This document shows, piece by piece, positions 1 to 8,632 of a stretch of DNA of 64,000 nucleotides. The notes under the pieces were generated by a model. That model saw only the letters and a program-made list of their open reading frames with translations. It was not told where the DNA came from and did no database searches. The stretch spans positions 41,758-105,757 of the forward strand of contig JAOPXK010000060.1 in assembly GCA_025965195.1 (NCBI GenBank). The letters run 5' to 3'. This DNA comes from Marmoricola sp. Its GTDB lineage: Bacteria > Actinomycetota > Actinomycetes > Propionibacteriales > Nocardioidaceae. The translations under genes and the position numbers were made by a program. Within the stretch, counting starts at the first letter, position 1, and each line of letters starts with the position of its first letter.

Positions 1-418
1 GCGCCAGCACCCTCCGGCCGACCTCCACGATCACCTTCTCGGGCAGCGCCTTGATGATCGGTGCGACCTGAACCGGATTGATCCGCAGGCTGACCTCGGT
101 GAGGAAGGCGGGGTTCAACCGCTCGACAAGGCGTACGGCGTCACCGGGCTCCATCACCGCAGCGACCCGGGCGCTGACCAGCGGGCCGATGGCGAGCTCC
201 GCGATCTTCGCGATGATCGGTCCCGGCAGCAGCCTGCTGAGACCCGCCACCCGACGGAACTTCGCGTCGTGACGAAGGAAGAGGGCGGTCGAGATCGACG
301 TCCGCAGGTCGCGGATGTCGCTCACCGAGCAGGTCTCGAGGAACCTCAGGTCCTCGTCGGGTACGCCGAGCTCACGGGCCAGCTTCGAGATCTCCAGCCG
401 GGTTGCGAGCTCAGCCAC
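1..418 (-). CDS. hypothetical protein, cut off by the window start
   Basis: I do not recognise this protein. It reads from a GTG at 418 and runs off the left edge, so the C-terminus is missing (139 codons visible). The visible part is mostly helical, with an LSRLLPGPIIAKIAELAIGP stretch and a later VERLNPAFLTEV segment. The start overlaps the stop of the upstream gene by 8 bp (GTGGCTGA), which suggests translational coupling with the small gene at 411-653. Codon use looks like that of its neighbours. The function is unknown. An alternative start inside the overlap region cannot be excluded. Confidence 0.6.
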   Translation of the reverse strand, partial: MAELATRLEISKLARELGVPDEDLRFLETCSVSDIRDLRTSISTALFLRHDAKFRRVAGLSRLLPGPIIAKIAELAIGPLVSARVAAVMEPGDAVRLVERLNPAFLTEVSLRINPVQVAPIIKALPEKVIVEVGRRVLA

Positions 419-653
419 CGGTGCCCTCGGGGAAGAGCAGCCTGGTGGCCCGGCCGCGCAGCGGGCGCGGGACGAACCGCACCGCTTCCTGCAGGCCGGT
501 CTCGACCGCCTCGTCCTCGGCCGCCATTGCGCCGGCCACCGCCAGGTCGAGCCTGGCCAGGTCAGCCTCGGCGAGCTGGGCCAGCGGCAACGTCGTGTCG
601 GCGGACACCCCCAGCCGTTCGTTCAGCGCGGTGAGAGCTTTCGACACGGTCAA
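411..653 (-). CDS. small hypothetical protein (80 aa)
   Basis: This is a short acidic-to-neutral protein starting MTVSKALTALNERLG and ending in LLFPEGTGG. It has no signal peptide, membrane segment or domain that I recognise. It starts at ATG 653 and is the first gene of a two-gene minus-strand unit, because its stop overlaps the GTG of the next gene. It lies divergent from the thiamine-binding protein gene, with about 90 bp between the two start codons. The coupling suggests the two minus-strand proteins act together, but nothing in either shows the role. Confidence 0.55.
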   Translation of the reverse strand: MTVSKALTALNERLGVSADTTLPLAQLAEADLARLDLAVAGAMAAEDEAVETGLQEAVRFVPRPLRGRATRLLFPEGTGG

Positions 654-741
654 CCTTCCACAGCAGCGATGAGAAGCCCTGACTCTAGTTGGGTGGGGTG
701 TGGTGGGGACCGCGTGTCGACTGCTGGATTACGGTGATCGC

Positions 742-1047
742 ATGATCGTCGCCATCAGCATCAGCCCTTCCGGAGCGGACCAGACCGGAGGTGTCAGCGA
801 GTCGGTCGCCGACGCCGTACGCGTCATCCGTGAATCCGGCCTGCCCTGCGAGACCAACGCGATGTTCACCAACATCGAAGGCGAGTGGGACGAGGTGATG
901 GCGGTCGTCAAGCAAGCTGTCTTCAAGGTCGCCGAGACCTCGCCCCGCGTCGGACTGGTCCTCAAGGCCGACCTTCGGCGCGGCTTCGACACCGGCCAGA
1001 TCACCGCGAAGGTGCAGCGCGTCGAGGAGCACCTGAGTGCGGAGTGA
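742..1047 (+). CDS. thiamine-binding protein, MTH1187/YkoF-type (DUF77)
   Basis: This 101-residue protein matches the small DUF77/MTH1187 family, whose members bind thiamine in a ferredoxin-like fold and form multimers. The sequence shows the typical opening MIVAISISPSG, a central SGLPCETNAMFTNIEGEW segment and a closing KVQRVEEHL helix. Binding of thiamine is known for family members and is inferred here. I use ATG 742; in-frame starts further upstream lack family sequence. The 3' end overlaps the next gene by 11 bp. That neighbour is a YjbQ-type protein also linked to thiamine, and the ThDP enzyme Dxs lies 1.8 kb further on. Confidence 0.75.
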   Translation: MIVAISISPSGADQTGGVSESVADAVRVIRESGLPCETNAMFTNIEGEWDEVMAVVKQAVFKVAETSPRVGLVLKADLRRGFDTGQITAKVQRVEEHLSAE

Positions 1048-1441
1048 GACTCGGTCCTACCGGACGGGTGACCACGAGGTGGTGCTCGACCTCACCGAGG
1101 ACTGTGCGGCGTTCGTCGCGAGTGGGAGCGACGGACTGCTCCAGCTCTTCGTGCCACATGCCACTGCGGGCATCGCGATCATCGAGACCGGAGCCGGGAG
1201 CGACGAGGACCTCTTGATGGCCCTTGGCGACCTGCTCCCGGCCGACGAGCGCTGGCGGCATCGCCATGGCAGCGCCGGGCATGGCCGCTCGCACGTGATG
1301 CCGGCGTTCCTCCCGCCGTATGCAACCGTGCCCGTGCTCGACGGGCGACTCGCCCTGGGGACCTGGCAGAGCATCTGCCTGGTCGACCTGAACATCGACA
1401 ACGACGTCCGTGAGGTTCGGTTCTCGTTCCTCGCGGGCTGA
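1037..1441 (+). CDS. YjbQ/UPF0047 family protein (secondary thiamine-phosphate synthase type)
   Basis: This is a 134-residue single-domain protein of the YjbQ (UPF0047) family. Some members show a weak thiamine-phosphate synthase side activity, while the true role is unsettled. Family hallmarks visible are PHATAGIAI near residue 36, a His-rich middle (HRHGSAGHGRSH) and LGTWQSICLVDL near the C-terminus. The GTG start at 1037 lies inside the previous gene, so the pair is probably co-translated. Confidence in the family is good; the exact reaction is not known. Confidence 0.75.
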   Translation: MRSETRSYRTGDHEVVLDLTEDCAAFVASGSDGLLQLFVPHATAGIAIIETGAGSDEDLLMALGDLLPADERWRHRHGSAGHGRSHVMPAFLPPYATVPVLDGRLALGTWQSICLVDLNIDNDVREVRFSFLAG

Positions 1442-1460
1442 GCACCTCTAGGCTCGGCGC

Positions 1461-1886
1461 ATGCCAAGACTCGCGGTGATCCTGTTGGTCGACCGACGTG
1501 GTCATGTGCTGCTTCAGGAGCGTGACGAGTTCGCACCTCGGGCCGCCAACCAGTGGGGGATGGTCGGCGGCCATGTCGAGGACGGCGAGGACTTCGAGCC
1601 TGCGGCGTACCGCGAGCTCGAGGAGGAGACCGGCATCGTGCTGTCCCCGGGAGAGCTCGAGCTGTGGCGCGACGCCGAGTTCGCCTACTCCGACGGCCAC
1701 GAGGGCCGCTATCACGTGTACGTCGCACCAGTGGATCTGTGTGACGAGGACATCGTCGTGGGGGAGGGCCGGCAGATCGTCTTCGTCGCGCCTGCGGATG
1801 TCGCGGCTCTGGACAAGTCAGAGTCCTGTGCGCACTTCGTGCCTGCGTTCCTTGCATCGGACGCCTACGAGAGGCTGTGTTCATGA
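1461..1886 (+). CDS. Nudix hydrolase
   Basis: This is a 141-residue Nudix hydrolase. The Nudix box is complete: GGHVEDGEDFEPAAYRELEE followed by ETGI, giving G-x5-E-x7-RE-x2-EE-x-G at about residues 38-61. Such enzymes cleave nucleoside diphosphates linked to another group, and the box binds the metal ions. The substrate cannot be read from the sequence. The gene starts at ATG 1461 about 20 bp after the YjbQ-type gene, and its stop overlaps the next start (ATGA). It is probably part of the same transcript. Confidence 0.85.
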   Translation: MPRLAVILLVDRRGHVLLQERDEFAPRAANQWGMVGGHVEDGEDFEPAAYRELEEETGIVLSPGELELWRDAEFAYSDGHEGRYHVYVAPVDLCDEDIVVGEGRQIVFVAPADVAALDKSESCAHFVPAFLASDAYERLCS

Positions 1887-2803
1887 AGACACCCCTGCGA
1901 GTGATTCCCGTGCCTGCCAAGGGCGCGGAGGATGTCCTGGTCGACGCGAGCGGGCTGCTCTGGACCGGCACGGAGGACGGCAGCATCTGGCGGCTCCGTC
2001 CGGACGGGACCAAGATCGACAGGATCGGCAACACCGGCGGCCGGCCACTCGGGCTCGAGCTCCTGCCCGACGACCGGATCCTGATCGCCGATGCCCACAA
2101 GGGGCTGCTCGCGATGGACGACTCCGGGCGGATCGAGTCGCTGGTCAGCGATGTGCACGGCTTCCCGATGATCTTCTGCAACAACGCGGCCGTCGCCGGC
2201 AACGGTGACATCTACTTCTCCGACTCCTCGATGCGCTACTCCGTCGAGCGCTGGAAGGACGACTTCGTGCAGAACACCAGGACCGGGCGGCTGCTGGTAC
2301 GTCGCGCGGACGGGACGGTCGAGGTGCTGCTCGACGGACTGGCGTTCGCCAACGGGGTCGCGCTCGCGGCCGACGAGTCGTTCGTTGCCGTGGCGGAGAC
2401 CGCCGGGCGGTCCGTCGTACGACTGTGGCTGACCGGCCACACCGCCGGCCAGCACGACTTCCTGGTCAGGCACCTCCCGGGCTACCCGGACAACATCGCG
2501 CGTGGCTCGGACGGCCTGATCTGGGTCACGATCGCGTCGCCCCGCGACCCGCTCGTCGAGCGTCTCCAGCGCGCTCCGATGCGGGTCCGGCGTACGGTGA
2601 CCCGCATCCCGGACCGGCTCCAGCCGCAGCCCAAGCGCACCGCCCGGGTGCAGGCGTACGACGACCAGGGCGTCCTGGTGCACGACATCGACGCCGACCC
2701 CGAGCACTTCCACATGGCCACCGGGGTCCGGGAGCACGACGGTCAGGTCTGGCTCGGCAGCCTCGTGGAACCATCCATCGCGTTGGTTGAGACGAACCAC
2801 TGA
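1883..2803 (+). CDS. SMP-30/gluconolactonase or strictosidine synthase-like beta-propeller protein
   Basis: This 306-residue protein has repeated blades of a six-bladed beta-propeller and resembles the strictosidine synthase-like/SMP-30 group. Members are metal-dependent lactonases or arylesterases. Typical segments are GLLWTGTEDGSIWRL, CNNAAVAGNGDIYFSDSS, LAFANGVALA and LPGYPDNIARGSDGLIWV. No signal peptide is seen, so it is probably cytosolic. I chose ATG 1883 because it forms an ATGA overlap with the Nudix gene; an ATG two codons upstream (1877) is possible. The last codons contain a short palindrome related to repeats seen elsewhere in the window. Confidence 0.75.
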   Translation: MKTPLRVIPVPAKGAEDVLVDASGLLWTGTEDGSIWRLRPDGTKIDRIGNTGGRPLGLELLPDDRILIADAHKGLLAMDDSGRIESLVSDVHGFPMIFCNNAAVAGNGDIYFSDSSMRYSVERWKDDFVQNTRTGRLLVRRADGTVEVLLDGLAFANGVALAADESFVAVAETAGRSVVRLWLTGHTAGQHDFLVRHLPGYPDNIARGSDGLIWVTIASPRDPLVERLQRAPMRVRRTVTRIPDRLQPQPKRTARVQAYDDQGVLVHDIDADPEHFHMATGVREHDGQVWLGSLVEPSIALVETNH

Positions 2804-2847
2804 ACCAGCCGTCTAGACTCTGAGGTTCAGCCAGGAGAGAGGTATCG

Positions 2848-4755
2848 ATGGGTCACCTCGAGACGATCAGGAGCCCGCAGGACCTGCGCGGGCTCGACGA
2901 CCGTCAGCTCGCCGAGCTCGCCAGCGAGATCCGTGACTTCCTCGTCGAGAAGTGTTCTCCGCGGGGCGGTCACCTCGGCCCCAACCTCGGCGTCGTCGAG
3001 CTGACGATCGCGATGCACCGGGTCTTCGACTCACCGCGCGACCGGATCGTGTTCGACACCGGCCACCAGGCCTACGTACACAAGATCCTCACCGGCCGGG
3101 TGGAGGGCTTCGACAAGCTCCGCCAGGAAGGTGGCCTCTCCGGCTACCCGAGCCAGGCCGAGTCCGACCACGACATCGTCGAGAACTCCCACGCCTCCAC
3201 CGCACTGTCGTACGCCGACGGGCTGTCGAAGGCCTATGCGATTCGCGGCGAGGACCGGCACGTGGTCGCCCTGATCGGTGATGGCGCGCTGACCGGCGGG
3301 ATGGCCTGGGAGGCGCTGAACAACATCGCCGACACCGAGCACGCCGGCGCGCCGCGCAAGCTGGTGATGGTCGTGAACGACAACGGCCGCTCCTACACCC
3401 CGACGATCGGCGGCCTGGCGACCGCGCTCACCTCGCTGCGCACCAGCCCGCGCTACGAGCCGGTCCTCGAAGCGGTGAAGCGCCGCCTCAACGGCGTCCC
3501 GGGCGTCGGCCCTGCGGTCTATGACGCGTTGCACGCGATGAAGAAGGGCATGAAGGACGCCCTTGCGCCACAAGGACTCTTCGAGGACCTCGGCCTCAAG
3601 TACGTCGGCCCGATCGACGGCCACGACCGGCCGGCTGTCGAGCAGGCGCTGGCCAATGCGAAGAAGTTCGGTGGCCCGGTGATCGTGCACGTGATCACTC
3701 ACAAGGGCTTCGGGTACGACGCCGCAGAGCGCCACGAGGCCGACCAGTTCCACAGTCCGGGCGCGTTCGACATCGAGACCGGTGAAGAGGTTCCGAAGGG
3801 CCGGATCTGGACCGACGTCTTCTCCGATGAGATGCTCGCCCTCGGTTCCGAACGCAAGGACCTGGTCGCGATCACCGCCGCGATGCTGCACCCGGTCGGG
3901 CTCGACAAGTTCGCCAAGAAGTTCCCCGAGCGCACCTTCGACGTCGGCATCGCCGAGCAGCACGCCGCCACCTCGGCCGCCGGTCTCGCCATGGGCGGTC
4001 TGCACCCCGTCGTGGCCGTCTACGCGACCTTCCTCAACCGGGCCTTCGACCAGGTGCTGATGGATGTCGCGCTGCACAAGTGCGGTGTCACCTTCGTCCT
4101 CGACCGCTCCGGGGTGACCGGCGACGACGGAGCCAGCCACAACGGCATGTGGGACATGTCCATCCTTCAGGTGGTCCCCGGCCTCCGGCTGGCTGCCCCG
4201 CGCGATGGCGCCCGGCTGCGGGAGCTGCTGCGTGAGGCGGTGACGGTCGACGATGCGCCGACCGTGCTGCGGTTCCCGAAGGGGCCGCCCAACGACGACA
4301 TCCCTGCGGTCGGCAAGGCCGGCGGTTGCGACGTACTGGTCCGCAAGGGTGCGAAGGACGTGCTGATCATCGGCGTCGGCTCGATGGCCGCCACGTCGGT
4401 CGATGTCGCCCAGCGCCTTGCAGACCAAGGGATCGGGGTCACCGTGATCGACCCGCGCTGGGTCAAGCCGGTCGACCCCGCGATCGTGGAGCTGTCCCGC
4501 GAGCACCGGCTGGTCGTCAGTGTCGAGGACAACGGTCGGGTCGGTGGCGTCGGGTCGTGCGTCCTGCAGGCCCTCAACGACGCCGGTGTCACCACGCCGT
4601 TCCGGCTGCACGGGATCCCGCAGGAGTTCCTTCACCATGCCAAGCGGGCGCGCATCCTCGAGCAGATCGGTCTCAACCCCCAGGCCCTCGCGCTCGGCAT
4701 CGTCGAGGACGTCACCGCCCTCGATGCCGGGCACACCCTGATCCACGCCGACTGA
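2848..4755 (+). CDS. dxs: 1-deoxy-D-xylulose-5-phosphate synthase
   Basis: Dxs condenses pyruvate and glyceraldehyde 3-phosphate with thiamine diphosphate to give DXP, the first step of the MEP isoprenoid route and a thiamine precursor. The 635-residue length is typical. Visible landmarks are HLGPNLG from His42, the ThDP/metal motif GDGALTGG at residues 144-151, the catalytic Glu370 in GIAEQHA, and [12 protein letters not shown] in the second domain, followed by the transketolase C-terminal domain. A strong AGGAGAGAGG ribosome site lies just before ATG 2848. The gene ends 6 bp before a lipoprotein gene on the same strand. Confidence 0.97.
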   Translation: MGHLETIRSPQDLRGLDDRQLAELASEIRDFLVEKCSPRGGHLGPNLGVVELTIAMHRVFDSPRDRIVFDTGHQAYVHKILTGRVEGFDKLRQEGGLSGYPSQAESDHDIVENSHASTALSYADGLSKAYAIRGEDRHVVALIGDGALTGGMAWEALNNIADTEHAGAPRKLVMVVNDNGRSYTPTIGGLATALTSLRTSPRYEPVLEAVKRRLNGVPGVGPAVYDALHAMKKGMKDALAPQGLFEDLGLKYVGPIDGHDRPAVEQALANAKKFGGPVIVHVITHKGFGYDAAERHEADQFHSPGAFDIETGEEVPKGRIWTDVFSDEMLALGSERKDLVAITAAMLHPVGLDKFAKKFPERTFDVGIAEQHAATSAAGLAMGGLHPVVAVYATFLNRAFDQVLMDVALHKCGVTFVLDRSGVTGDDGASHNGMWDMSILQVVPGLRLAAPRDGARLRELLREAVTVDDAPTVLRFPKGPPNDDIPAVGKAGGCDVLVRKGAKDVLIIGVGSMAATSVDVAQRLADQGIGVTVIDPRWVKPVDPAIVELSREHRLVVSVEDNGRVGGVGSCVLQALNDAGVTTPFRLHGIPQEFLHHAKRARILEQIGLNPQALALGIVEDVTALDAGHTLIHAD

Positions 4756-4761
4756 CGGCCC

Positions 4762-6021
4762 ATGGCAAGACATCTTTCGGCGTGCCTGTTGCTCGTCGGA
4801 GTGGTTGCCGGTCTCGTCGCCGGCTGCGGGGGTCCCGATGAGAGCCTGCTCGGCAACGAGGACGTCCCCACCCAGCGCGCGGACGAGCAGGCGATCATGG
4901 ACCAGCAGGCGCAGGCGGTCGCGGACCACAGTCTGGTGAACTTCATGGCCAGCGTCGACCGCACCGACAAGGCGTTCGTCGCCCGTGAGCGGCGGCTCTT
5001 CCGGAACCTCAGCCAGCTCCCGCTGGAGAAGTTCGGCTACACCGTGCTCGACCGGACCTGGCCCGACACCCTCGTTGATCCGGCGTGGGGCAAGAACGTG
5101 CGGCTGCCGGAGGTCCTGGTGACCACGCAGCTCGAGGGCTTCGACCAGCGGCCCGTGCAGCAGGTGACCGGGTTCGCCTTCGCGGAGAAGGACGACTCGC
5201 TCCTGCTCGTGTCCGATCGCACCCGCACCGGCGACGTCTTTCCCGGCTCACATCCGGCGCCGTGGGATCTCACGAAGATCCATGTCAAGAGCTCCTATGA
5301 CGTGCTGGCCATCTTCGACGACGCGATGTGGCCGAAGGCCCAGCAGATCAGCGACGCCGTGCAGCAGGGGATCTGGGACGACGACTCGGTCCTCCCCTTC
5401 ACCTGGTCGGACCGGGTGGTGGTCTACGCCGTCGACAACAAGGCGGTGCTGGGCTCCTTCGACGCCGTACCCGGTGGCGACATCAACCACGTCGGGGCAC
5501 TGACCTTCCCGGTCTACTCCGATGTCGACCGCCGGGTCCCTGCCGGGACCCGGTTCATCGTGCTGCCGAGCTCCGTCAACGCCGGCGAGCCGTTCATGGG
5601 CGAGACCATCCGGCACGAGATCTCCCATGTCGCCATCGGCACCCGCGACGACGGAGACCCGCGCTGGGTCTCGGAGGGGATCGCGGAGTACCTGGGCGCG
5701 CACCCACTCTCCAGGAACCTTCGCCGGATCCCGACGATCGCGCTCGGCCGGGCGCAACAGGGCGCCACCTCGATGCCGGACTCCCAGACGTTCAACGGTC
5801 CCGACGCCGAGTGGAACTACGCCCTGTCGTGGATGGCCATCGACTACATCGCCGCGACCCAGGGCGAGTCGAAGATCTGGGCGCTGATGGACGCGTTGCA
5901 CAACGGCGGCTCCGGCACCACCGACGCCAACCAGGACACCGCCGTTCGTCGGGTGCTCGGCTTCGACACTCACGAGCTGGCTCGCCGGGCAGCCGCGCGG
6001 ATCGTCCAGCTCTACGGCTGA
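4762..6021 (+). CDS. putative lipoprotein zinc metallopeptidase (gluzincin type)
   Basis: The N-terminus is a lipoprotein signal with a lipobox (GLVAGC) ending at about Cys22, so the mature protein should be anchored outside the cytoplasmic membrane. Near the middle it has HEISH (residues 285-289) and a downstream Glu in WVSEGIAEYLG (Glu305). This is the HExxH...E zinc ligand pattern of gluzincin peptidases. It resembles peptidase-MA-like domains found in actinobacterial secreted proteins. The substrate is unknown. It follows dxs by 6 bp and probably shares its transcript. The 3' end overlaps the convergent DNA repair gene by 10 bp. Confidence 0.7.
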   Translation: MARHLSACLLLVGVVAGLVAGCGGPDESLLGNEDVPTQRADEQAIMDQQAQAVADHSLVNFMASVDRTDKAFVARERRLFRNLSQLPLEKFGYTVLDRTWPDTLVDPAWGKNVRLPEVLVTTQLEGFDQRPVQQVTGFAFAEKDDSLLLVSDRTRTGDVFPGSHPAPWDLTKIHVKSSYDVLAIFDDAMWPKAQQISDAVQQGIWDDDSVLPFTWSDRVVVYAVDNKAVLGSFDAVPGGDINHVGALTFPVYSDVDRRVPAGTRFIVLPSSVNAGEPFMGETIRHEISHVAIGTRDDGDPRWVSEGIAEYLGAHPLSRNLRRIPTIALGRAQQGATSMPDSQTFNGPDAEWNYALSWMAIDYIAATQGESKIWALMDALHNGGSGTTDANQDTAVRRVLGFDTHELARRAAARIVQLYG

Positions 6022-6773
6022 AGCCGCTTGAGTGCCTCGCGTTGCGAGAGCCCGGACAGCGACTCCGACCGAGCAGTCACGAAGTCCCTGACCCAGTCGG
6101 GTGCGGTGCGTGCATGGTCGCGCAGGGCCCAGCCGATCGCCTTGCGGATGAAGAAGTCCCGGCCGTACGGCGACAGTGCCGGGGTCCCTCGCGTGGAGCC
6201 GTCGAGGTTCGCATCGATCGCGTCGCGGAGCAGGTCCTGGTCGACGTCGGCCCGTAGGCCGACCTGACAGATGATCGCGGACCGGCGTACCCACAGATCG
6301 TCGGCGACCGCCCAGGTCCGGAGCTCGGGCGTCAGCGTGGACCGGTGCCGCACCAGCAGGCCTCGCACCAGATGGGTGGCGACCTCGTCGACGTGGTCCC
6401 ACCACGCGCCGGTCCAGATCAGGTGCTGGTAGAGCCCGAGCGTCTGCGGTTGCTGATGTTCGCGGTAACGACGATGACGTGCGAGGGCGATGGCGGCGTA
6501 CCTCTCCTCGCGGAACTCCGCACCGTCCCAGAGCGCCCGGATCGCCTCCTGCCAGGAGTCCTCGTCCGGCAACACGTTCGCGTCGAAGATCCGGCGGCAG
6601 AGGGCGGTCATCGGGACCGAGCTGACGCCGCGGTACGGCATCGCCGACTTCATGTACGCCTGCATGGCCGGGGCCTTGACCGGGTCGGCCAGGGTGGCGA
6701 TCGCCCGCCGGACGAGGGCCGCCAGCTCGAGCGGCCGGACCGTGTCGACTTCCTCACGCTCGGTAGCGGGCAT
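6012..6773 (-). CDS. DNA alkylation repair protein (AlkC/AlkD-like HEAT repeat glycosylase)
   Basis: This 253-residue protein matches the AlkD-like DNA alkylation repair family. These enzymes are built from HEAT-like helical repeats and remove bulky or cationic alkylated bases. Family segments seen are KSAMPYRGVSSVP near residue 40, TGAWWDHVDEVATHLVRGLL near the middle, DDLWVRRSAIICQ and GRDFFIRKAIGWALRDHA. I start at ATG 6773; the longer upstream reading has no family similarity. It is divergent from the PAC2 gene with about 70 bp between starts, which must hold both promoters. It ends convergent with the metallopeptidase gene. Confidence 0.85.
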   Translation of the reverse strand: MPATEREEVDTVRPLELAALVRRAIATLADPVKAPAMQAYMKSAMPYRGVSSVPMTALCRRIFDANVLPDEDSWQEAIRALWDGAEFREERYAAIALARHRRYREHQQPQTLGLYQHLIWTGAWWDHVDEVATHLVRGLLVRHRSTLTPELRTWAVADDLWVRRSAIICQVGLRADVDQDLLRDAIDANLDGSTRGTPALSPYGRDFFIRKAIGWALRDHARTAPDWVRDFVTARSESLSGLSQREALKRLQP

Positions 6774-6843
6774 AATCCGAACGCTAGCCGGGTTGCCGCT
6801 ACTAGGGTGGATCAGACGACCACCGCAAGAGAGGAAGCAACTC

Positions 6844-7761
6844 GTGACCAAGGCACGTTTCGTGCACATCGTCGACGACGTCCCGGAGCTCGAGGGACGC
6901 AGCGACGGGCCAGCGATGGTGGTCGCGATGGACGGTTTCCTCGACGCAGGCAACGCCTCGGCGTTGACGGTCGCGCACCTGACCAAGGACTCACCGGGAC
7001 GGGTGGTGGCGAGCTTCGAGGTCGACGAGTTCTACGACTACCGCGCGCGGCGTCCTGCGCTGACGTTCCTGGAGGACCGCTACACCGACTACGACGCCCC
7101 GCGGCTCGTGGTACGCCTGATGTCCGATGCGATGGAGTCGCCGTACCTCCTGCTCACCGGTCCCGAGCCAGACGCCCGCTGGGAGGCCTTCATCGAGGCC
7201 GTCGCCCGCGTCGTCGAGCACTTCAAGGTTCGGCTGGTCGTGTCGATCGGCTCGGTGCCGATGGCCGTGCCGCACACCCGGCCGGTCCAGCTGACCAATC
7301 ACGCCACCGCCCAGCGCCTGCTGATCCAGGACAACGTCTGGAAGGGCGAGATCCGGGTGCCCGCGAGCGCGCAGGCGGTGCTGGAGATCCGCCTCGGCGA
7401 GAAGGGGCACGACGCGATGGGTTTTGTCGCGCACATCCCGCACTACGTCGCGCAGTTCGACTACCCGCAGGCATCGATCGCCCTGCTCGAGGGTGTCGAG
7501 GACGTCACCGGACTCCAGTGGGACCACAGCGCGCTCCGGACGGCGGGGGAGACCAAGCAGGTCGAGATCGCCACCCAGATCGCCGACTCCGACGAGGTTC
7601 GTGACGTCGTCCACGGCCTCGAGCAGCAGTACGACGCGTTCCACACCGGCCAGCAGGGCGGGAACCTCCTCGCCAACGACCAGCCGCTGCCCTCGGGCGA
7701 GGAGCTCGGCGCCCAGTTCGAGCAGTTCCTGGCTCGGCTCGACCAGCACGACGAGGACTGA
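6844..7761 (+). CDS. PAC2 family protein
   Basis: This is a 305-residue PAC2-domain protein, related to proteasome assembly chaperone 2 and common in Actinobacteria that carry a proteasome. The family signature begins with VVAMDGFLDAGNAS and continues with VLEIRLGEKGHDAMGFVAHIPHYVAQ. The biochemical role in bacteria is not settled. Start GTG 6844 is chosen because GAGAGGAA lies 6-8 bases before it. It ends 3 bp before the tesB gene, so the two are likely one transcript. The C-terminal 40 residues are acidic and probably flexible. Confidence 0.8.
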   Translation: MTKARFVHIVDDVPELEGRSDGPAMVVAMDGFLDAGNASALTVAHLTKDSPGRVVASFEVDEFYDYRARRPALTFLEDRYTDYDAPRLVVRLMSDAMESPYLLLTGPEPDARWEAFIEAVARVVEHFKVRLVVSIGSVPMAVPHTRPVQLTNHATAQRLLIQDNVWKGEIRVPASAQAVLEIRLGEKGHDAMGFVAHIPHYVAQFDYPQASIALLEGVEDVTGLQWDHSALRTAGETKQVEIATQIADSDEVRDVVHGLEQQYDAFHTGQQGGNLLANDQPLPSGEELGAQFEQFLARLDQHDED

Positions 7762-7764
7762 CGG

Positions 7765-8628
7765 GTGCCGAAGAACGTCCAGGAGCTCATTGATCTCCTC
7801 GACCTCGAGGTGATCGAGGACAACCTCTTCCGCGGCCGGCAGCCGGACACCTTGATGCAGCGCGTCTTCGGTGGACAGGTGGCGGCGCACGCCCTCGTCG
7901 CGGCGGCGCGGACCACGAAGCCGGAGTTCCATGTGCACTCGCTGCACTCGTACTTCCTGCGTCCGGGCGACACCTCGGTGCCGATCGTGTACGACGTGGA
8001 GCGGATCCGTGACGGGCGGTCCTTCTCGACCCGCCGGGTCGTCGCACGCCAACACGGCAGGGCGATCTTCGGACTGACCACGAGCTTCCAGATCCCCGAG
8101 GAGGGGTTCGAGCACCAGGACGTGATGCCCGACGTACCCGGCCCGGAGGAGTGCATCGGGCTCGGCGAGGCGCGCGCGGAGAGCAGCGACGCGAGCCAGG
8201 CGTGGAAGCAGGAGTGGGCTGCCCTCGATGTGAGGTACGCCGGCGACTCGCGTCCTGGCGGCAACCTGGAGGACCCCAGCTTCCCTGCGCGCGCCCGGCT
8301 CTGGATCCGCGTCAACGGGGAGCTGCCCGATGACGCGCTCCAGCACACGACCGCCTTCACCTATGCCAGCGACATGACCCTGCTCGCGGCAACGCTCGTG
8401 CCCCACAAGGTGATCATCGGCGAGCCCGACCTGCACGCGGCGTCACTCGACCATTCGATCTGGTTCCACCGGCCGTTCCGCGCGGACCGCTGGTGGCTCT
8501 ACGACCAGTCGTCACCGTCGGCGTCGGGGGGCCGCGGGCTTGCGATCGCCCGGGTGTTCACCCAGGAGGGCATCCTCGTCGCCAGCGTGGCCCAGGAGGG
8601 CCTGATCCGGCAGCACAAGCCGGCCTGA
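7765..8628 (+). CDS. tesB: acyl-CoA thioesterase II
   Basis: TesB hydrolyses acyl-CoA esters to free acid and CoA. The 287-residue protein has two hot-dog domains. The first carries RVFGGQVAAHALVAAART and HSLHSYFLRPGD. The second carries TTAFTYASDMTLLA, LDHSIWFHRPF and SVAQEGLIR, which hold the Asp, Thr/Ser and Gln positions used by this family. The GTG start at 7765 follows the PAC2 gene by 3 bp. The next genes on the other strand act on acyl-CoA substrates, so a role in fatty acyl-CoA pool control fits. Confidence 0.9.
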   Translation: MPKNVQELIDLLDLEVIEDNLFRGRQPDTLMQRVFGGQVAAHALVAAARTTKPEFHVHSLHSYFLRPGDTSVPIVYDVERIRDGRSFSTRRVVARQHGRAIFGLTTSFQIPEEGFEHQDVMPDVPGPEECIGLGEARAESSDASQAWKQEWAALDVRYAGDSRPGGNLEDPSFPARARLWIRVNGELPDDALQHTTAFTYASDMTLLAATLVPHKVIIGEPDLHAASLDHSIWFHRPFRADRWWLYDQSSPSASGGRGLAIARVFTQEGILVASVAQEGLIRQHKPA

Positions 8629-8632
8629 CGGG

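Noticed and set aside
2782..2800. A REP-like palindrome at the end of the beta-propeller gene
   Set aside because: GGTTGAGACGAACC is a short dyad related to the 47507 and 56165 elements but lacks the GCTTGTCGA centre, so it is not listed as a firm copy.
3031..4929. A 632-codon open frame opposite dxs
   Set aside because: Dxs on the plus strand has all catalytic motifs; the antisense frame has none and shows the typical shadow composition.
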